From: Nereocystis luetkeana
Lineage: Eukaryota > Sar > Phaeophyceae > Laminariales > Laminariaceae
Length of the DNA stretch: 64,000 nt
Reading direction: 5' to 3'
Assembly (NCBI GenBank): GCA_031213475.1
Contig: JARUPZ010000007.1
Coordinates: forward strand, 4,211,586-4,275,585
Shown: positions 1 through 11,739 of the stretch, piece by piece
Layout of the letters: every line of letters begins with the position of its first letter
Numbering within the stretch: position 1 is the first letter of the stretch
Position numbers and translations under genes: made by a program
The notes under the pieces: model-generated
What the model was told of the DNA's origin: nothing
What the model saw: only the letters and a program-made list of their open reading frames with translations
The model's database searches: none

Positions 1-254
1 CACTCTATGGCGACGGTGAGGTCAAGCTTTACTTTTACCAATCTGCCCGAAGATTTGAAGAGAAAAAACATCGTACCTGGTACAGCAGTATGTACCCTGC
101 CTGACCGAATGTGGTCGGTCGCCCGCCAAAGTTGGCAGCAAAGGGTTGCACACCTCGGTAATGCCATCGATTCCCACTTCATGATCTAGATGTTTCAGGG
201 CAGATATATTCCTGGTCTTGTGTATACGATGATGAGCCATCCCACGGTAGGGGT

Positions 255-430
255 GCACCAGAAGTTCCTGAGCCCCCCACATCAGGAGCTCAATATCTCA
301 CCCGATACAATATTTGGAAGAAATTTATTCGCGCCACCCGACCGGCACGTCTATGTGCTAGTCCTAAAACGAACATACGAGTAAAATTTTCATCCTAACT
401 GCTAGTTCCTCACTTAGGGAACTCAATCGG
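255..430 (+). repeat. Dispersed repeat F, copy 1
   Basis: This copy resembles 30335-30530: both have a short inverted GAGCTCCT/AGGAGCTC-type start, then 'CTCAATATCTC(T)CACCC', a variable middle, and a second 'CTCACTT..GGGAACTCA' block ending near 'CAGTCGG(A)AAACC'. Shorter fragments of the same start are seen near 5388 and 61220. The paired inverted short blocks suggest a small non-autonomous element, but its class is unknown. Confidence 0.45.
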
Positions 431-535
431 TCAGAAACCCTTGGCCAAAAGAGTGCACCTCTACCGTGGGGTGAATCTGATCTACAGATAGTACAGCAGT
501 AGCTCATGGTGCCGGGTGGGACCTGCAGAATCTGC

Positions 536-720
536 ATGATCTACGTGCGCGTATGCACTTGTTTCCTGGGTTTAGGTCTGTACTATAGATGTAGATCCTG
601 CACAATCTCTCACAACGAACGGCAGGTGAGGAACTAGATCATCTATGCACTGCAGATAGATAGGTCATGATCTGTCCAGGGTATGCAAAGTTAAGGTTGG
701 ATCATACGAAGCATACACCA
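536..720 (+). repeat. Dispersed repeat E, copy 1
   Basis: It shares an ordered set of blocks (GATCTACGT, TTTCC.GGGTT, GTAGATCCTGCA, CTCTCACA, CGGCAGGTGA.GAACTAGAT, CTGTAGAT-like) with 28660-28795 on the same strand and with 34625-34770 on the opposite strand. It is rich in GATC and GTAGATC inverted motifs. No coding capacity was seen. The class is unknown. Confidence 0.5.
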
Positions 721-3353
721 GGGTATGTACCTGATTCTACCAGTGAAAAGGTCAATGAACAGTCGCAAGGGAACATAAAGTGGAGCAAATTATGAACTTT
801 ATGAGTGGTTGTCGTGACTATGGGACATACACAATTGGCCTGGACACAACGACTGGCCGCTTCTAATAGGCTGTTGTCGTTGGTGCGCCGTATTTCTTGT
901 TGACGCGCACGAAAACCGCGAGAGCTAAGAGCTCAGCCTGCAGAGTAGGCAAGTACCACCGGCATTGTCAGCCCGGGTAGAGCTGTCTCATGTGGTGTTC
1001 GCGTTTTGTAGACGGGGTTTCTGAAGTCATGCGGATACTGATGGGCCGAACAAGCACTTAAACTCTCCCATCATTTTTATGTTAGGACATGCTTTTCAGC
1101 ACTTGTAATATTATCTTCCTAAAAAACTTTCTCAGACTTTAAGGCTGCTCTTCACGCGCTTTGAAAGGCGCGTGGCTCAGCGATGTCAAGAAATCACCCT
1201 CTTTCGTAGAGCATTCTGGGGAAAATGACGAAGCTCGTACGGAAGTGCAAGACAAACCACCAAGAACATAGCTCTGGAACTCCGCCGTGTTGATCGTATG
1301 TGTCAAGCCTGAGATTACGCTGCAGAACGGCGACTCAACGATATATCATCGCGGCTCTAGCTTAACGCGACTGCACCGCAACTACAACAACCAACGCTCA
1401 TCACTGTTGGGGATACTCCACGGAATATTTACGCCATGTACACTAAAAGATAGTAATATCAACACAACACGCGCTGAAGAATACCAGACCCGAGAAAAAA
1501 CGGCACAAGATGAAACCAACTACGTAACGATTTCACATTCTGGACCCAAATGAAGAGCAAGAAGGCGCGAATCGAGGGCGAGCCCCAATCATCTGCCAAC
1601 AACATGCGACGCGCACTAAAAGCCTGGATAGTATTATTATGGTAAAATCCGCCAGTGGATGCTGCTGGACTGCGCTTTATTGACCGAATGTCGCGGCTCC
1701 AGCTGAACTCCAAAGCACCGTAGCTACAAGTAAAACGGCTACCGTATTAGCGATGCTTCACGGAATGCTTACCCCAACAAGAAAGCCAGACAACTACAAC
1801 GCGTGCGTGTAAACACCTCGTGAAAAAGCGCAACGGCACAAGGCAAGGACGGTTTTACATCCTTCGCCCACTTGGCCCTTTTTCGGCAGTAGTACAAAAA
1901 AATATGATCCAGCACCAGGTAATAGTCCCCAACTATTCTGAGTGGAGTTTTACAACAAAATTAAAGGAGAAGTAAGTCTTCGTCCGTGAACAAATCGCAC
2001 GCGAGTCCCCCAGTGGATCGCAGTCGTCCGCCAAAAATAGGAGCACGTCCAGTCACACTGGGTACAACTGCGGCCGTTGCACCAATGGAATCTACCTCCC
2101 ACACAAACAAGCTGCCTCCACGACAGCCCGCACGGGGTGGGAGGACAACACCAAAGCACCGACCCGGCCCGAGCGTATCCTTCCATCCGCCACAATTCCC
2201 CCCCCTCAACCTGCTCCTTCCCGTGGCGTGCAGGCAATGGTCTAAGCACAGTGAAAGCGGCGAGTAGCCGTCTTCCTCGCCCTCCTCCAAAACGGGTATT
2301 GGAATCTCCCAGCGATCCCAACCGTTTATCCAGTGTGTGGGATACCCTACACCGTCGACAAGACAACACAAAACAGGCCATGCTAATCTGTTGCCCATGG
2401 TCGCTCAAAGGGCCACCGAACCGGATAGTTTACACTAGTTTATGGGACAATGGTCAATGAACATGCTTAAAGCACATGCTCTGTGCGGGACCTACGCAAA
2501 CCAGCGCCTCTTTCTCTCCACCAATGCGTGATCGAAGACGACGATATTACCGTGGGGCTTGCTTGGTAAGCAATCACACTCGACAAAGAGGCGGCAGGAT
2601 TTGCGCTAACCACGCCTACATGCCCCCGGTGGAAAAACTACGACTATACCTGTAGTCATCACAACATTGCCCATTTCATGCGATTGGCTGTTTCGCCGCC
2701 GGCGAGCATACTATAGTCACTGCAATCTTGGCTATCTCGTTCGATGGGTTGTTTACCTGCCGCATACACTTAATTCACAAGCGCGTACCTCTCGATCCAG
2801 ATGCGGCTCCTACTCGAAGTACCTCCGTCCTTCACGGCCCCCCCTCCCCCCCCCCCCCGCATTCCGTTCAAGCCGTGAAATGGCCTACTATACACCAACG
2901 CATCTCCAACAAAAGTAGCGACGCGCCATGACACACGTCTACTCTCTTCTCTCGGCCTATGGCTGCAGAAATGGCAGCACACGCCGGTGCCACCTCTGCT
3001 ATACAAAACCACCCAGAGTATCGGAAGGAAAAGAGGGAGAAGTGCTGCACACGTAGGCCCGCACCGAGTCGCCCCGCATCCAGACAACGTGTGCATACTA
3101 CTATTGACAGACTTTACCTGACCCGGCGGGTCGATTCCTGAGTCAAGACGTACCAAACGATAGGGGAGATGTCAGCACCGCAGCTCTCTCCTGCGCTCGC
3201 GGGTGTAAATGTTTACCCATCCCAAGTTTCGTTCTATAATATTCAGATGGGAAGGATGGACGCAGCTCCCGTCGGGTCATCCGCCACGCACCTTACAAAA
3301 ACGTAAGGTAACCCCACGGGCACACTCGTCACTCTCCGACGTTAAGCATATCA

Positions 3354-5288
3354 TTATGCAAGCTCGCCCTGCCGCCACATGCTTCGCAAGTGTAGAGAGC
3401 AAGGAAATAATAAGGACCGTCGGTCGTCCCGTGCCTTTCGCACGTTTGCCAGCGCCGTTCGGCGAATGCGTGCAGCACGCCGCCGTTTCACATCGGCGAG
3501 GGTAGCCCTAACCGCGGCCTCCTTCTCCTGCGCCACCTGCAGATCTACCCTCTGCTTCTCCCAGGCAGCGGCAGCCTTCGCCTCTTCCTCCTCGCGCTTA
3601 GCCTGAGCCTGCTGGGCCTGAGCCTGCTGCGCCTGAGCCTGCGCTTCAGCACGCGCTACCCATGTAGCCTCCCTCTGCTGCACTTCCATGGCAACCATCT
3701 TCTCCTCTCGGGCAGCGGCGGCCTTGTGGTCCTCGTCCTCCGTCCTCTTGTCGATGACCATCGCGGAGATGGCCTCCCCCACCGCAGTCTGTACAGTGAC
3801 GCGCTCTAGAAAACGCGCTTCTTCCTCGTGGGGGGTTGATGGCGACTCCAGCGTCAGCAGGTTGAGCCACCCGGAGAAGGCGCCATCCACCTTGGCCGAC
3901 GTAGAAAAAAAGTCCTCCGCCGACGGGTCGCTCGACTCCATCTCAAGAGCCTCTGCCAAGCGCTCGTGCGTTTCGGCGGTTTTACTTGCACGTTCAAGCC
4001 TGGCGTCCTCGCCGCTAGTGTCGTCATCGAGGTTGAGGATGCTGAAGGCTTCGTGCAGCCTCTCGCCAAATAAATCTAGCCGTCGGACGTTTTCGGCAGC
4101 GACCAAGGTGTCCGTGACGTCCGTGTTCTGCACCTTGGTGAGCGCCAAGATCGGAGCCATGATTTTATCCCATTCCGCCTGGGTAAGCCCAGAAGGCAGA
4201 GTAGCCCCCATCGATGCGCCCGCGGTGGCCCTTGTGGGACTTCCCGCCGCCTGATCGGTGTTTTCGGCAGCGACCAAGGTGTCTGCGACGTCAGGTTTCT
4301 GCACCTTGGTGAGCGCCAAGATCGGGGCCGTGATATTATCCCATTCCGCCTGGGCAAGCCCAACAGGCAGAGTAACCTTCATTGATGCTCCGGCGATTGC
4401 GCTCGTGGGAGTTCCCGCCGCCTGATCGGCGGTAGGCTTCGCGGTAACCGACGGCGCGGTACCCAAGGAAGAAGTGGAGGGAATCCGAGTAAATGGTGCC
4501 GATGCGCCCGTCGTGGCGCTTGTCGGGATGCTCGCCTGGTCTGCGGTGGGAGTCGCAGCATACGACGGCGATAGCCCCAACGAGGAGGTGGGGGATGTCA
4601 AACTGAAAGCTGTTGACGCGGCCGTCGCCGCGCTCGTTGGGGTTTCCGCCTGATCGGTGGTGGGAGTCGCCGCAAACGACGGCGTGAACCCCAGTGAGGA
4701 GGTGGTGAGACTAGATGGTGTTGACGCGGCCGTCGCCGCGCTCGTTGGGGTTTCCGCCTGATCGGCAGTGGGAGTCGCCGCAAACGACGACGTTAGCCCC
4801 AACGAGGATGTAGACGGAGTTGGAGTCGAGGAGGCCGTCCCGGGCAACAGCGGGGAAAGCGCGGGACTCCAACCTGCCGTCTCCACTCTCGTCTTCACCT
4901 CCAATACCTCATCAATGGTCCTTGTCCGTGCACAAATCGCCGCCGATTCGGCTTCGGGCGTCTCTGTCGAAGGTAGGCGCGGTTGTACGGTCGCCGACAG
5001 TGCCAACTGGCCTTGGACGGCTCCGCTGGCACTCGTGCCTGCTTCCTCTTTCCCGGCAGGCGGAGTAGTCGTGCTGGGGCTTGTCTCTAGGAGCCCGTTT
5101 GTGGGAATTCCCGGCGATATCGCGGAGTCTTCATCGGTCGTTCCCACAGAGAGATCCAACGGGTCCGTCTCGGGACGTGACAGGCAGAAAACAGCCGAAA
5201 AATCTGTCAACGAGAGGCGGGAACGGTTTTGATGGGAGATGAGCACGGTGGTCGGACGTAAGCTCTTGACATACCGCGACGTTACGGA
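3354..5288 (-). CDS. Ala/Ser/Thr-rich repeat protein of unknown function (main exon)
   Basis: A single open frame of about 640 codons ends at TAA 3354-3356. I do not recognise the family. The N-terminal part is Ser/Thr/Pro-rich. The middle has about four imperfect 36-38 residue repeats built on SSLG..PS.AATPT.DQAETPTSA. A module of about 57 residues (core QAEWD.I.APILALTKVQ..DV, then DTLVAAEN) follows twice in tandem. The C-terminal 200 residues are acidic, then Ala/Gln/Glu/Lys-rich (AQAQQAQAQQ) and finally Arg-rich, suggesting a long helix or coiled coil. No signal peptide or membrane segment is visible. The frame has no good initiating ATG; the first possible start at 5246 is GTG. It is therefore probably an internal or 3' exon, entered by an acceptor near 5288 (CCGCTTAG) or near 5203 (CTCGTTGACAG). 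Upstream exons may lie at 5758-6894. The coding call rests on open length and composition. Confidence 0.55.
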   Translation of the reverse strand, partial: SVTSRYVKSLRPTTVLISHQNRSRLSLTDFSAVFCLSRPETDPLDLSVGTTDEDSAISPGIPTNGLLETSPSTTTPPAGKEEAGTSASGAVQGQLALSATVQPRLPSTETPEAESAAICARTRTIDEVLEVKTRVETAGWSPALSPLLPGTASSTPTPSTSSLGLTSSFAATPTADQAETPTSAATAASTPSSLTTSSLGFTPSFAATPTTDQAETPTSAATAASTAFSLTSPTSSLGLSPSYAATPTADQASIPTSATTGASAPFTRIPSTSSLGTAPSVTAKPTADQAAGTPTSAIAGASMKVTLPVGLAQAEWDNITAPILALTKVQKPDVADTLVAAENTDQAAGSPTRATAGASMGATLPSGLTQAEWDKIMAPILALTKVQNTDVTDTLVAAENVRRLDLFGERLHEAFSILNLDDDTSGEDARLERASKTAETHERLAEALEMESSDPSAEDFFSTSAKVDGAFSGWLNLLTLESPSTPHEEEARFLERVTVQTAVGEAISAMVIDKRTEDEDHKAAAAREEKMVAMEVQQREATWVARAEAQAQAQQAQAQQAQAKREEEEAKAAAAWEKQRVDLQVAQEKEAAVRATLADVKRRRAARIRRTALANVRKARDDRRSLLFPCSLHLRSMWRQGELA

Positions 5289-5757
5289 CTAAGCGGGAAT
5301 TCGCACACTTACGTTTTCCGAAAGCACACACACGCGCACGTGGTGGGGGCGTACGGAAGCATGCTACGGTAGCGGGGCACCTAGCGTTTCTGAGGCTCCT
5401 CACTTGATGGCAGTATAGGAGCTCTGCAGTACATCCCACCCAAAACCTGATTCGGAAAAATGATAAGGTACCAAATACGCTTGATAACCACAATGGCCAA
5501 GCCAAGGTGTAAACCGAATATGTTGCACAACACGGGAGGGATTCCAACGATGTCGGGTGAGTTTTTAGTTGAGGAGAGCCCCGTCACCCATAAACATTTA
5601 GGCTAACCAAACGGTATACCAATATATTAGCACGTATCTACGTTCAGAGCTACCAGTAGAACCATGCCATTCAAGCCCTTAATCAACGGAACAAGCTTGG
5701 AGGCATGTGTCTCCGCGGGGGTGGTCTATATACTTCGCCTGAGAAAAAACGGGAGGA

Positions 5758-6123
5758 CTATCCGCCCCCGCCATCAAGGGCAAATAAATTAAAGTTCACG
5801 AACGCACCCGGTGTTGACGGTGACAATGGCACCGTGCTTCCGGTTCCCCCGTTTCTGCCTTCAACCTCCACCTCCGCCCCTTCGGCAGTACCAGGTGAGA
5901 GGGGGCCTTCTATGGTGTCGTGGGCAGTAATGACGCGACCCGCTTCGGAGAAGTCCTCGGGGGTCAAAACCAGCTCGAAATCGTCATCGTCGTGGGAACT
6001 TGACGCCGTTTCAACGAGAGCTGACAGGCCCGCGGTGTCTGTCTCGCTCACGGCCGACGACGTTGATGATGTCGCCTTGGTGACCTGGTTCGGTGTCGGG
6101 ATCGAAAGCGAGCCGATATTGTG
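5758..6123 (-). CDS. Candidate upstream exon, acidic low-complexity protein
   Basis: This frame is open from just after a TAG (6124-6126) to a TAG at 5758-5760. It encodes a Ser/Thr-rich stretch, then an acidic patch (SSSHDDDDFELVLTPEDF). Possible donors near the 3' end are a GTGCGT at about 5807 and a GTGAAC a few bases on. The GTGCGT leaves phase 1, compatible with the GTTGACAG acceptor at 5203 of the next block; that junction is only a proposal. The same frame is open again upstream of the TAG (6124-6321), so the TAG may be removed by splicing or may be a real stop. The composition suits an exon of the gene at 3354-5288. Confidence 0.3.
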   Translation of the reverse strand, partial: HNIGSLSIPTPNQVTKATSSTSSAVSETDTAGLSALVETASSSHDDDDFELVLTPEDFSEAGRVITAHDTIEGPLSPGTAEGAEVEVEGRNGGTGSTVPLSPSTPGAFVNFNLFALDGGGG

Positions 6124-6351
6124 CTATTGGTAGTCGCCGAGGTTTGCCGGTGTCGAAAATGGTTGCATCTGCGCTGCTCGATATTGTGGTGTGCTGGATT
6201 CTCGAGGTTGGCTATTTTCGATTGATCCCGAGCGGCAAGGACCGTCGTTCTGTTTTGTCATACCGTGCGGTACTGCTAGTATTCGCCGTTCTTGCTCACG
6301 TGAAAATACCTCCACACACAACTTAATTTACTCTTAACTTTGCTTTCCTTT

Positions 6352-6894
6352 TTAGCGCGCATCGCGTCCAAACGACCGAAACAACAACATAGAGTGGCTG
6401 GCGATGCAAACATTTCTTCCGATCAAATTCGTCCCTCCGCCTTTCAATTCGTTTGTTTTGGTGTCTAATCCGAGTATCAGTGTCGAACCACCGTCAAGCC
6501 CCCGCGTTTGCAACGAAAGGCACTCAAAGGCCGAACGATGCGTGCGGCCCGCGATTCTTATCGTTCTCACCGTTGTGGCGGGTAAGTCGACAGCATCGTT
6601 GACCTCGTGGCGATTGCTGACCCTCCCCCTCACCCGTGCAGCCCCACCCGGGAGGAGTGGGCTGGCGGGAGCGGTCGCGCCATCGGTGAGACAACCATCG
6701 CCGATATTCCCAGTCGGCGCCGCCTCACACGGTAGCACGTGCGTCACATCGCAAGTATCTCCTGCTGCTACTGAACCTTCGTTACCAGTGGTCGCGGCGC
6801 TTGCGTCAGCACTCGGAGATTTGGACCTGACCCAACGTCCGGGCAGCGTAGGGGCATCGTTCAGGTCGAGGGGGTGGGGGTTGGGTTGGGTCAT
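6352..6894 (-). CDS. Candidate first exon of an unknown gene
   Basis: This is an open frame of 180 codons. It begins MTQPNPHPLDLNDAPTLPG, continues Ala/Thr/Gly-rich and ends at TAA 6352. The composition resembles the low-complexity protein encoded just downstream on the same strand (3354-6123), so it could be its N-terminal exon. I recognise no domain. The opposite strand is also open over most of this interval (6404-6964), so strand and coding status are uncertain. Confidence 0.25.
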   Translation of the reverse strand: MTQPNPHPLDLNDAPTLPGRWVRSKSPSADASAATTGNEGSVAAGDTCDVTHVLPCEAAPTGNIGDGCLTDGATAPASPLLPGGAARVRGRVSNRHEVNDAVDLPATTVRTIRIAGRTHRSAFECLSLQTRGLDGGSTLILGLDTKTNELKGGGTNLIGRNVCIASHSMLLFRSFGRDAR

Positions 6895-8454
6895 GGTTTT
6901 GGGCCAGGGTCTGTCGCCACCGGGGGGACTGTGCGGTACAAAGGGCCCGAAAATGCAAACATGACATTGTACATACTGTAGTTTCGGCGCAAAAATTGCA
7001 GACGGACAAATTGTGCAACTGAACTCGCTCCTGTATCCCTGGCGGAGCGCGTCAATCGTTCGGCAGTCTGCAGTTGTCTACTACTACGAGGAAGGGCTAC
7101 GAGTTGGTTCAAGCTGGGCGCCCCATCTTGCATTCCCCATCGATGCTGATTGCAACATTTGCTCGAACGTCATATGTTTGGGCTCATACTGTCCCCAACG
7201 AACAGCGGAAGCAATGGCTGGAGTCTGGTGGTAAAATTGTTACTTTGCGCAAGCATATATATACATATATGCTCAACAAGGTTGCCAACATGTCAGAAAT
7301 GCGGCGTCGTCGAGTTTTATTGGTCGTAATCTGCATGTTTTAGGTTGACCATTAATATGATAGCTACGAGGCTCGAGAATCACGAGAAATCGCGGTATAT
7401 CTGGCCTGTCAACTACTGGTCAGCTACCACCCGTACGTAGTATTAATAGCAGCACTGTCTGTTCCCCTATCCTACCAGTCTGCCAGCACTGTTCCGTGCC
7501 GTAGTATCCACTTGGGGTTACCACTCACACGGCTATCCTGCCAATACCTACCGAGAAGGTTGTATTTATTCAAAGAAGCTCAAAGCATGAACCAACACGC
7601 CCCATTCTCTTTTACGGGTGCAACTAACCACGGATTATTCTTTGTACGGTTCGCGATCTCTATTAATAGTAATCCCCTCCTTACATGCCTCCATTTGTAC
7701 TCCGTATACGTATAGAACAGAAAATAATTCGTGGGCGTTTTTTCTGTCATCTCTCTTGAAACTTACCAAAACATCTCCCATTCTTTATGGTGGTAGAGTT
7801 GATATTGATGATGGATACAAGTTACGAAATCTTTTCTGTTTTTGTTTCGTAATACTCGCGAAAGTGGGTCAACAGGGTTTCGAATACAGTGCTCCGAACT
7901 ACCTACACCTTGAGATATCGCGTTCTTTCTTTCTTAACGGGCCGGCGTCAGACGCTTTCAAGGCATGTTTGTGCAGACTTTATTTTAGTGCGAAGGGTCA
8001 AAGAACTGATCGAGTAGGGTCAATCTTCAGCTGAGATGGCAAGTACAAGGTCGATCCTACACCGGTACACGTTTTCCGCACAAAGAATCCAAATGTTCAC
8101 GCCGTTTGTTCGACATCGACTCTGAAAATGTTGCACACGTGTTACCTACGTGAGCCACCGCCGAAACGGTATTGAATGGTATTTTTTTAGTGTGTTTTCT
8201 CCTTTCGCCGGAACGTTGGGGTACCAGGAGGCCCCCATATCCTAAAAAATGCTACCAGGTACGAAGTATGGACGTACACACGTGCGTTGTAAAAAAATAC
8301 AGAAAACACCTTCGGGTAAACGTTCGGCAGCGGCTCGTAGAAGACGTGCGCCAAGTTTCAGGGTCTATCTCGAAATGAACGCGTTATTTCCGATGGGGGG
8401 AAAAATTGGGAATCTCAGCTTGAACTAGCCTGTACCTACTTGTTATTATACTGC

Positions 8455-8699
8455 TTTGTATGAGGCTGAAAGCCCGGTGATTACCTGGGTTCTGGCGCTG
8501 GGATCGTATTTGTAGTACTTGGAAGACGCATCTTAGGTGGAAAACCAGGGGTTTTCCAGAGAGGCATGAGCGTGGTCTCAGTCTCCGTCGTGTGCGAAAG
8601 GAATAAAGCTACTCTTCTATCTCTAAGCGAACATCAACGTGAGTACTAACGAGTACCGGCTTAATAAGCAGATCTGTCCAGGGATACAAAGTGTCCCGC
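8455..8699 (+). repeat. Dispersed element A, copy 1 (partial)
   Basis: It matches 11025-11265, 16315-16570 and, inverted, 55451-55740. Shared blocks are ATGAGGCTGAAAG, TTACCTGGGTTC, AAAACCAGGGGTTTTCC, AGGAATAAAGCTACTCTTC, TATCTCTAAGC and a terminal AAAGTGTCCCG. Only the right third is present. Read on the minus strand it keeps the frame GKPLVFHLR..LQ.RSQ..NPG.

 shared with other copies. Confidence 0.7.
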
Positions 8700-9110
8700 T
8701 ATCCGTGATCCTAACAAGTGGCGTCATCGGCAGGACTATACTTAAGGTGTTGACGGTTTACAGTACGATCACAGGTCGGCCCGTGCCGCATCGGTTATAC
8801 TTACAGAACTAGCTCGACCAGTCGGCGACTCCCTCGACTGCACGTGGCCCCAAAAATTAATCATGATCCCCGACCAGGCCCGTTTCATACAGTACTGTAG
8901 TAGTAACAACAAAAGGCTTAGATTTCGACAGTATTAGCAGAGGGGGGGGGGGGGGGGGGGTCACTCCTATATACAGTTGGTATTCCTCCGAGGAGAGGTC
9001 CAGCCGAAAAATTGCCCCCAATTCTTAAATAGAACGAGCAGACCTTCAAGCCGTCGAACGAGACCCCCAGCACATACTGTAACTATCGTTTCCGCATCCC
9101 TTTCACAAGC

Positions 9111-9214
9111 CGCCTTTAGCCCTCATCCTCCCCCTTGTTTCGTCGAAACTCAAAATTTGGAGCGCCTTTAGCCCTCATCCTTCCCCTTGTTTAGTCGAAA
9201 CTCAGAATCTGGGG
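9111..9214 (+). repeat. Two-unit 52-bp tandem duplication
   Basis: CGCCTTTAGCCCTCATCC starts at 9111 and again at 9163. The two 52-bp units differ by only a few substitutions, for example TTTCGTCGAAACTCA versus TTTAGTCGAAACTCA. This is a simple recent duplication. Confidence 0.85.
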
Positions 9215-10122
9215 TTTCCTAACGAGCTTACCTGCCTTGGATTTTATATCGGGTTGGGATTTTGCAGTGTTTCTTCCCTTTGCTCGGTCATCTCACCACG
9301 TCGTACTGAGTTTAGGTTAGGCAGCAGGTCACAGACACATGCCTTGCGTATGCATATGTATGTACCGTGCCGTCGCCGCTCTACTGTCATAAAGTTGTGT
9401 TTCCCTACATTCAGACCAAGAAGCTGCTACCCGTACATCAGTCATGCCACTCACTGGTCGCAGGGAGGGAGGAGGGAGACCTATTTTGAGCGCCCAAGAT
9501 ATGTCGCTGTATATACACCAGGTACAAGGTATAGACAACGACGAGATAAGGGCAAGGAGGAATACGTACGCTAAGCGCCACGTCTATGTAACGAGAGATG
9601 CTTTGACGCAGAATACGAAATGTACGTGCGCTCTTTGATGGATTTCTGCTCGGACATCATCATTATTACCAGTGGTATTTACTCTTCAAAATACACATTA
9701 TGTAAACATCATATGCTACATGCAGGTCATGTGGTAGGTGGGAGCAATTCAATGCGAAATAAGGGGAAAATGGAACACGAGTTGTGTTCAAACGTGAGTA
9801 GACAGTCACCGGTACGTTTAGCCCGGTGTATCGTTTTGTCCGAAAATCTAACGAAAGGTCGGTTATTTCCATCATTTCCCAAGCGGTCTTTATGTTTTCG
9901 GACAGAGAGGTATACAGTAGTACCTGGTTCAGTACACGAAACTTGCTAAACAAAAAAACGAGAGCACTAAGACCGTCATGCTGAGATTGACAAGAAAACA
10001 AGAAAATTGGGATTCGGCGTGCTGACGTTAGTCCAGAAAGCGCCCATTCTCAAACAAATAAATGCAGCCTGGGTCAGCTTTCCTGTTTCTTACTCCCACT
10101 GCGTGTCAGGTACGGTATATGT

Positions 10123-10422
10123 TTGTGTCCTGTACAGTGTTATGATTCTGCTTGTTTGAATGTTCCTTCCGATGTGCCCGACGCTGACGCTCGCCGGCGC
10201 GCATCGGTTCAACGCTGCAAGCACTGTTTCAACCCCCACGACCGTGGCGACATGCCGAAGTATTCGCCAGCGAGGTTGGCGCAATATGTGCTCAACAACT
10301 TCTCCAAGAAAATCCCCCCGTACCACGTTACCCAGGACGACGTTCCGACCCCTCTTCAACGACTCGAACAGGAAAAAATTGCCGGACACCAGTTGGTCGG
10401 TAGCTTCCTGTTTTTTTCTTGA
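10123..10422 (+). pseudogene. Zinc-finger-like fragment, perhaps transposase-derived
   Basis: The frame encodes a hydrophilic, protein-like stretch with a CKHC pair (RCKHCFNPHDRGDMPKYSP), then ARLAQYVLNNFSKKIPPYHV and LQRLEQEKIAGHQ. A Cys pair followed by a basic KYSPARLAQ-type helix resembles the BED-type zinc fingers at the start of hAT-family transposases. The second His/Cys pair is not obvious, so this is a suggestion. The frame ends soon after and no catalytic domain is found nearby; element A begins less than 200 bp downstream. It is either a decayed fragment or an isolated exon. Confidence 0.3.
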
Positions 10423-10599
10423 GACCGGTTGGGGATGATTTTTGCGTATTTTTGTCCTGTCGGCCCCTCCGCTCAGTGTCGAAGTCGAAGCTGGTCTGGG
10501 TAATCGGCCCACTTATTTGTGGCACAGGACACGTTTGCGGAGTTTTGGTCTGTGTTCAGTTGGGTTTTGGCGTCTTCCGTGTGATTTTCCTTCTCGTCC

Positions 10600-11265
10600 T
10601 GTCGATCCCCCCGCTCGGAAGTTGGGGGCGATCTGGAAAGAATTGGCCACGCATGCTGGGGGTGATCTGGATAAAATTGGCAACAGGCATAGGACCGCCT
10701 CGTGTTTTGCGTCAACTTTTCGCTTTACCGTAGACAGTTTCTTGCCCTACCTCCGTTGCGGGTGGCATGGCGATGGCTTCCGTTCACAATTTATTCCTAC
10801 CTCTTACGGCTAGGCCTTCCTTTTTTCTTTCCTTTCTTTTGTTTTGTTTGGCGTACCTTGCCGGCTTCGTAACCTTGCCGTTCAGAGGTATGGGAGTGGG
10901 TTTTGAGGAGCCTCATCTCCGACTCATGTTCTAGCTCGTGGTATCGGGGTTTCCATGTATTTCCCATATTTCTGCATATACGAACTTATCAGAGTGGGCT
11001 AGTGATATGGTAGTGCTTTTAATGAGGCTGAAAGGTCGGTACTTACCTGGGTTCAGGTATTGGGATCGTTGTTGTAGTACTCGGAGGGCGTATCTTAGAT
11101 GGAAAACCAGGGGTTTTCCCAGCGAGGCACGAGCCTTGCTCTCAGCCTCCATCGTGCACGAAAGGAACAAATCTGATCTTCTTCTATCTCTAAGAAAACA
11201 TCACACGTGAGTCCCAACGAGTACCTGCCCAACAAAACTAACAAGGGATCCAAAGTGTCCCGACC
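10600..11265 (+). repeat. Dispersed element A, copy 2 (longest)
   Basis: It aligns over its length with 15928-16570: GTTGGGGGCGATCTGG near the start, then CAACTTTTCGCTTTACCGTAGACA, GGCTAGGCCTTCCTTT, CCTTGCCGTTCAGAGGT, GGGAGTGGGTTTTGAGGAGCC, ATGTTCTAGCT.GTGG and the common right end AAAGTGTCCCGACC. The minus strand carries an open frame (10931-11170) similar to one in copy 4, which suggests the element derives from a coding transposon. No transposase or reverse transcriptase motif was seen. Confidence 0.75.
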
Positions 11266-11739
11266 TTGATTTTAACAACTGCACGTACAACGAGACAACA
11301 ACTCAACGCGTTTTTGTTCGATGATCTGATCTCCTGTACGCCAGTATAATCATCTGTGAGCTCAATCGCGCTGACTGGCAAACTGGTCGGCACATAACAC
11401 GTGCCAAGCTTTGTCAAACTGCGCGATGCGCCGGCCACGCGCGTTCTACACGCGATATATATACAAACGCATACATCATACCTTCCTTGAGACTTGAGAA
11501 GGACGATTGGTAAGGAAAATGGGCACGTATATCTGCAAGCAGTACCCTGAAGGATGCTGACTGCTGGTTCATACAACAGCAGATACACAGGTCCGCCACT
11601 TTTATATATATGTTGTTGTCCATAAACAAAGCAGGGCGTGAAAACGAAGACACGGACCACGTTCGTAGTAATAGTACAACGTATTGCTCTGAAAAGCCCG
11701 ACGTGCGTCCAATGTTCAATGTTCGATGTTCGATGTCGA

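Larger units (their letters stand above)
1..3350. other. Repeat-rich DNA without a confident gene
   Basis: I see no open frame here with recognisable domains and paired splice sites. The region holds fragments of two dispersed repeats (about 255-430 and 536-720). A GC-richer block at about 1980-2460 is open in several frames on both strands, so coding is undecided; it could be a decayed transposon. Confidence 0.5.
6965..10122. other. Intergenic, repeats only
   Basis: I see no convincing gene. The region contains dispersed element A copy 1 (8455-8699), a G homopolymer at about 8941-8960 and a 52-bp tandem duplication (9111-9214). The short open frames in this AT-richer stretch have no family features. 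Confidence 0.5.

Noticed and set aside
1986..2460. Gene with overlapping open frames on both strands
   Set aside because: GC-rich sequence is open in several frames. No start, splice or domain evidence chooses one.
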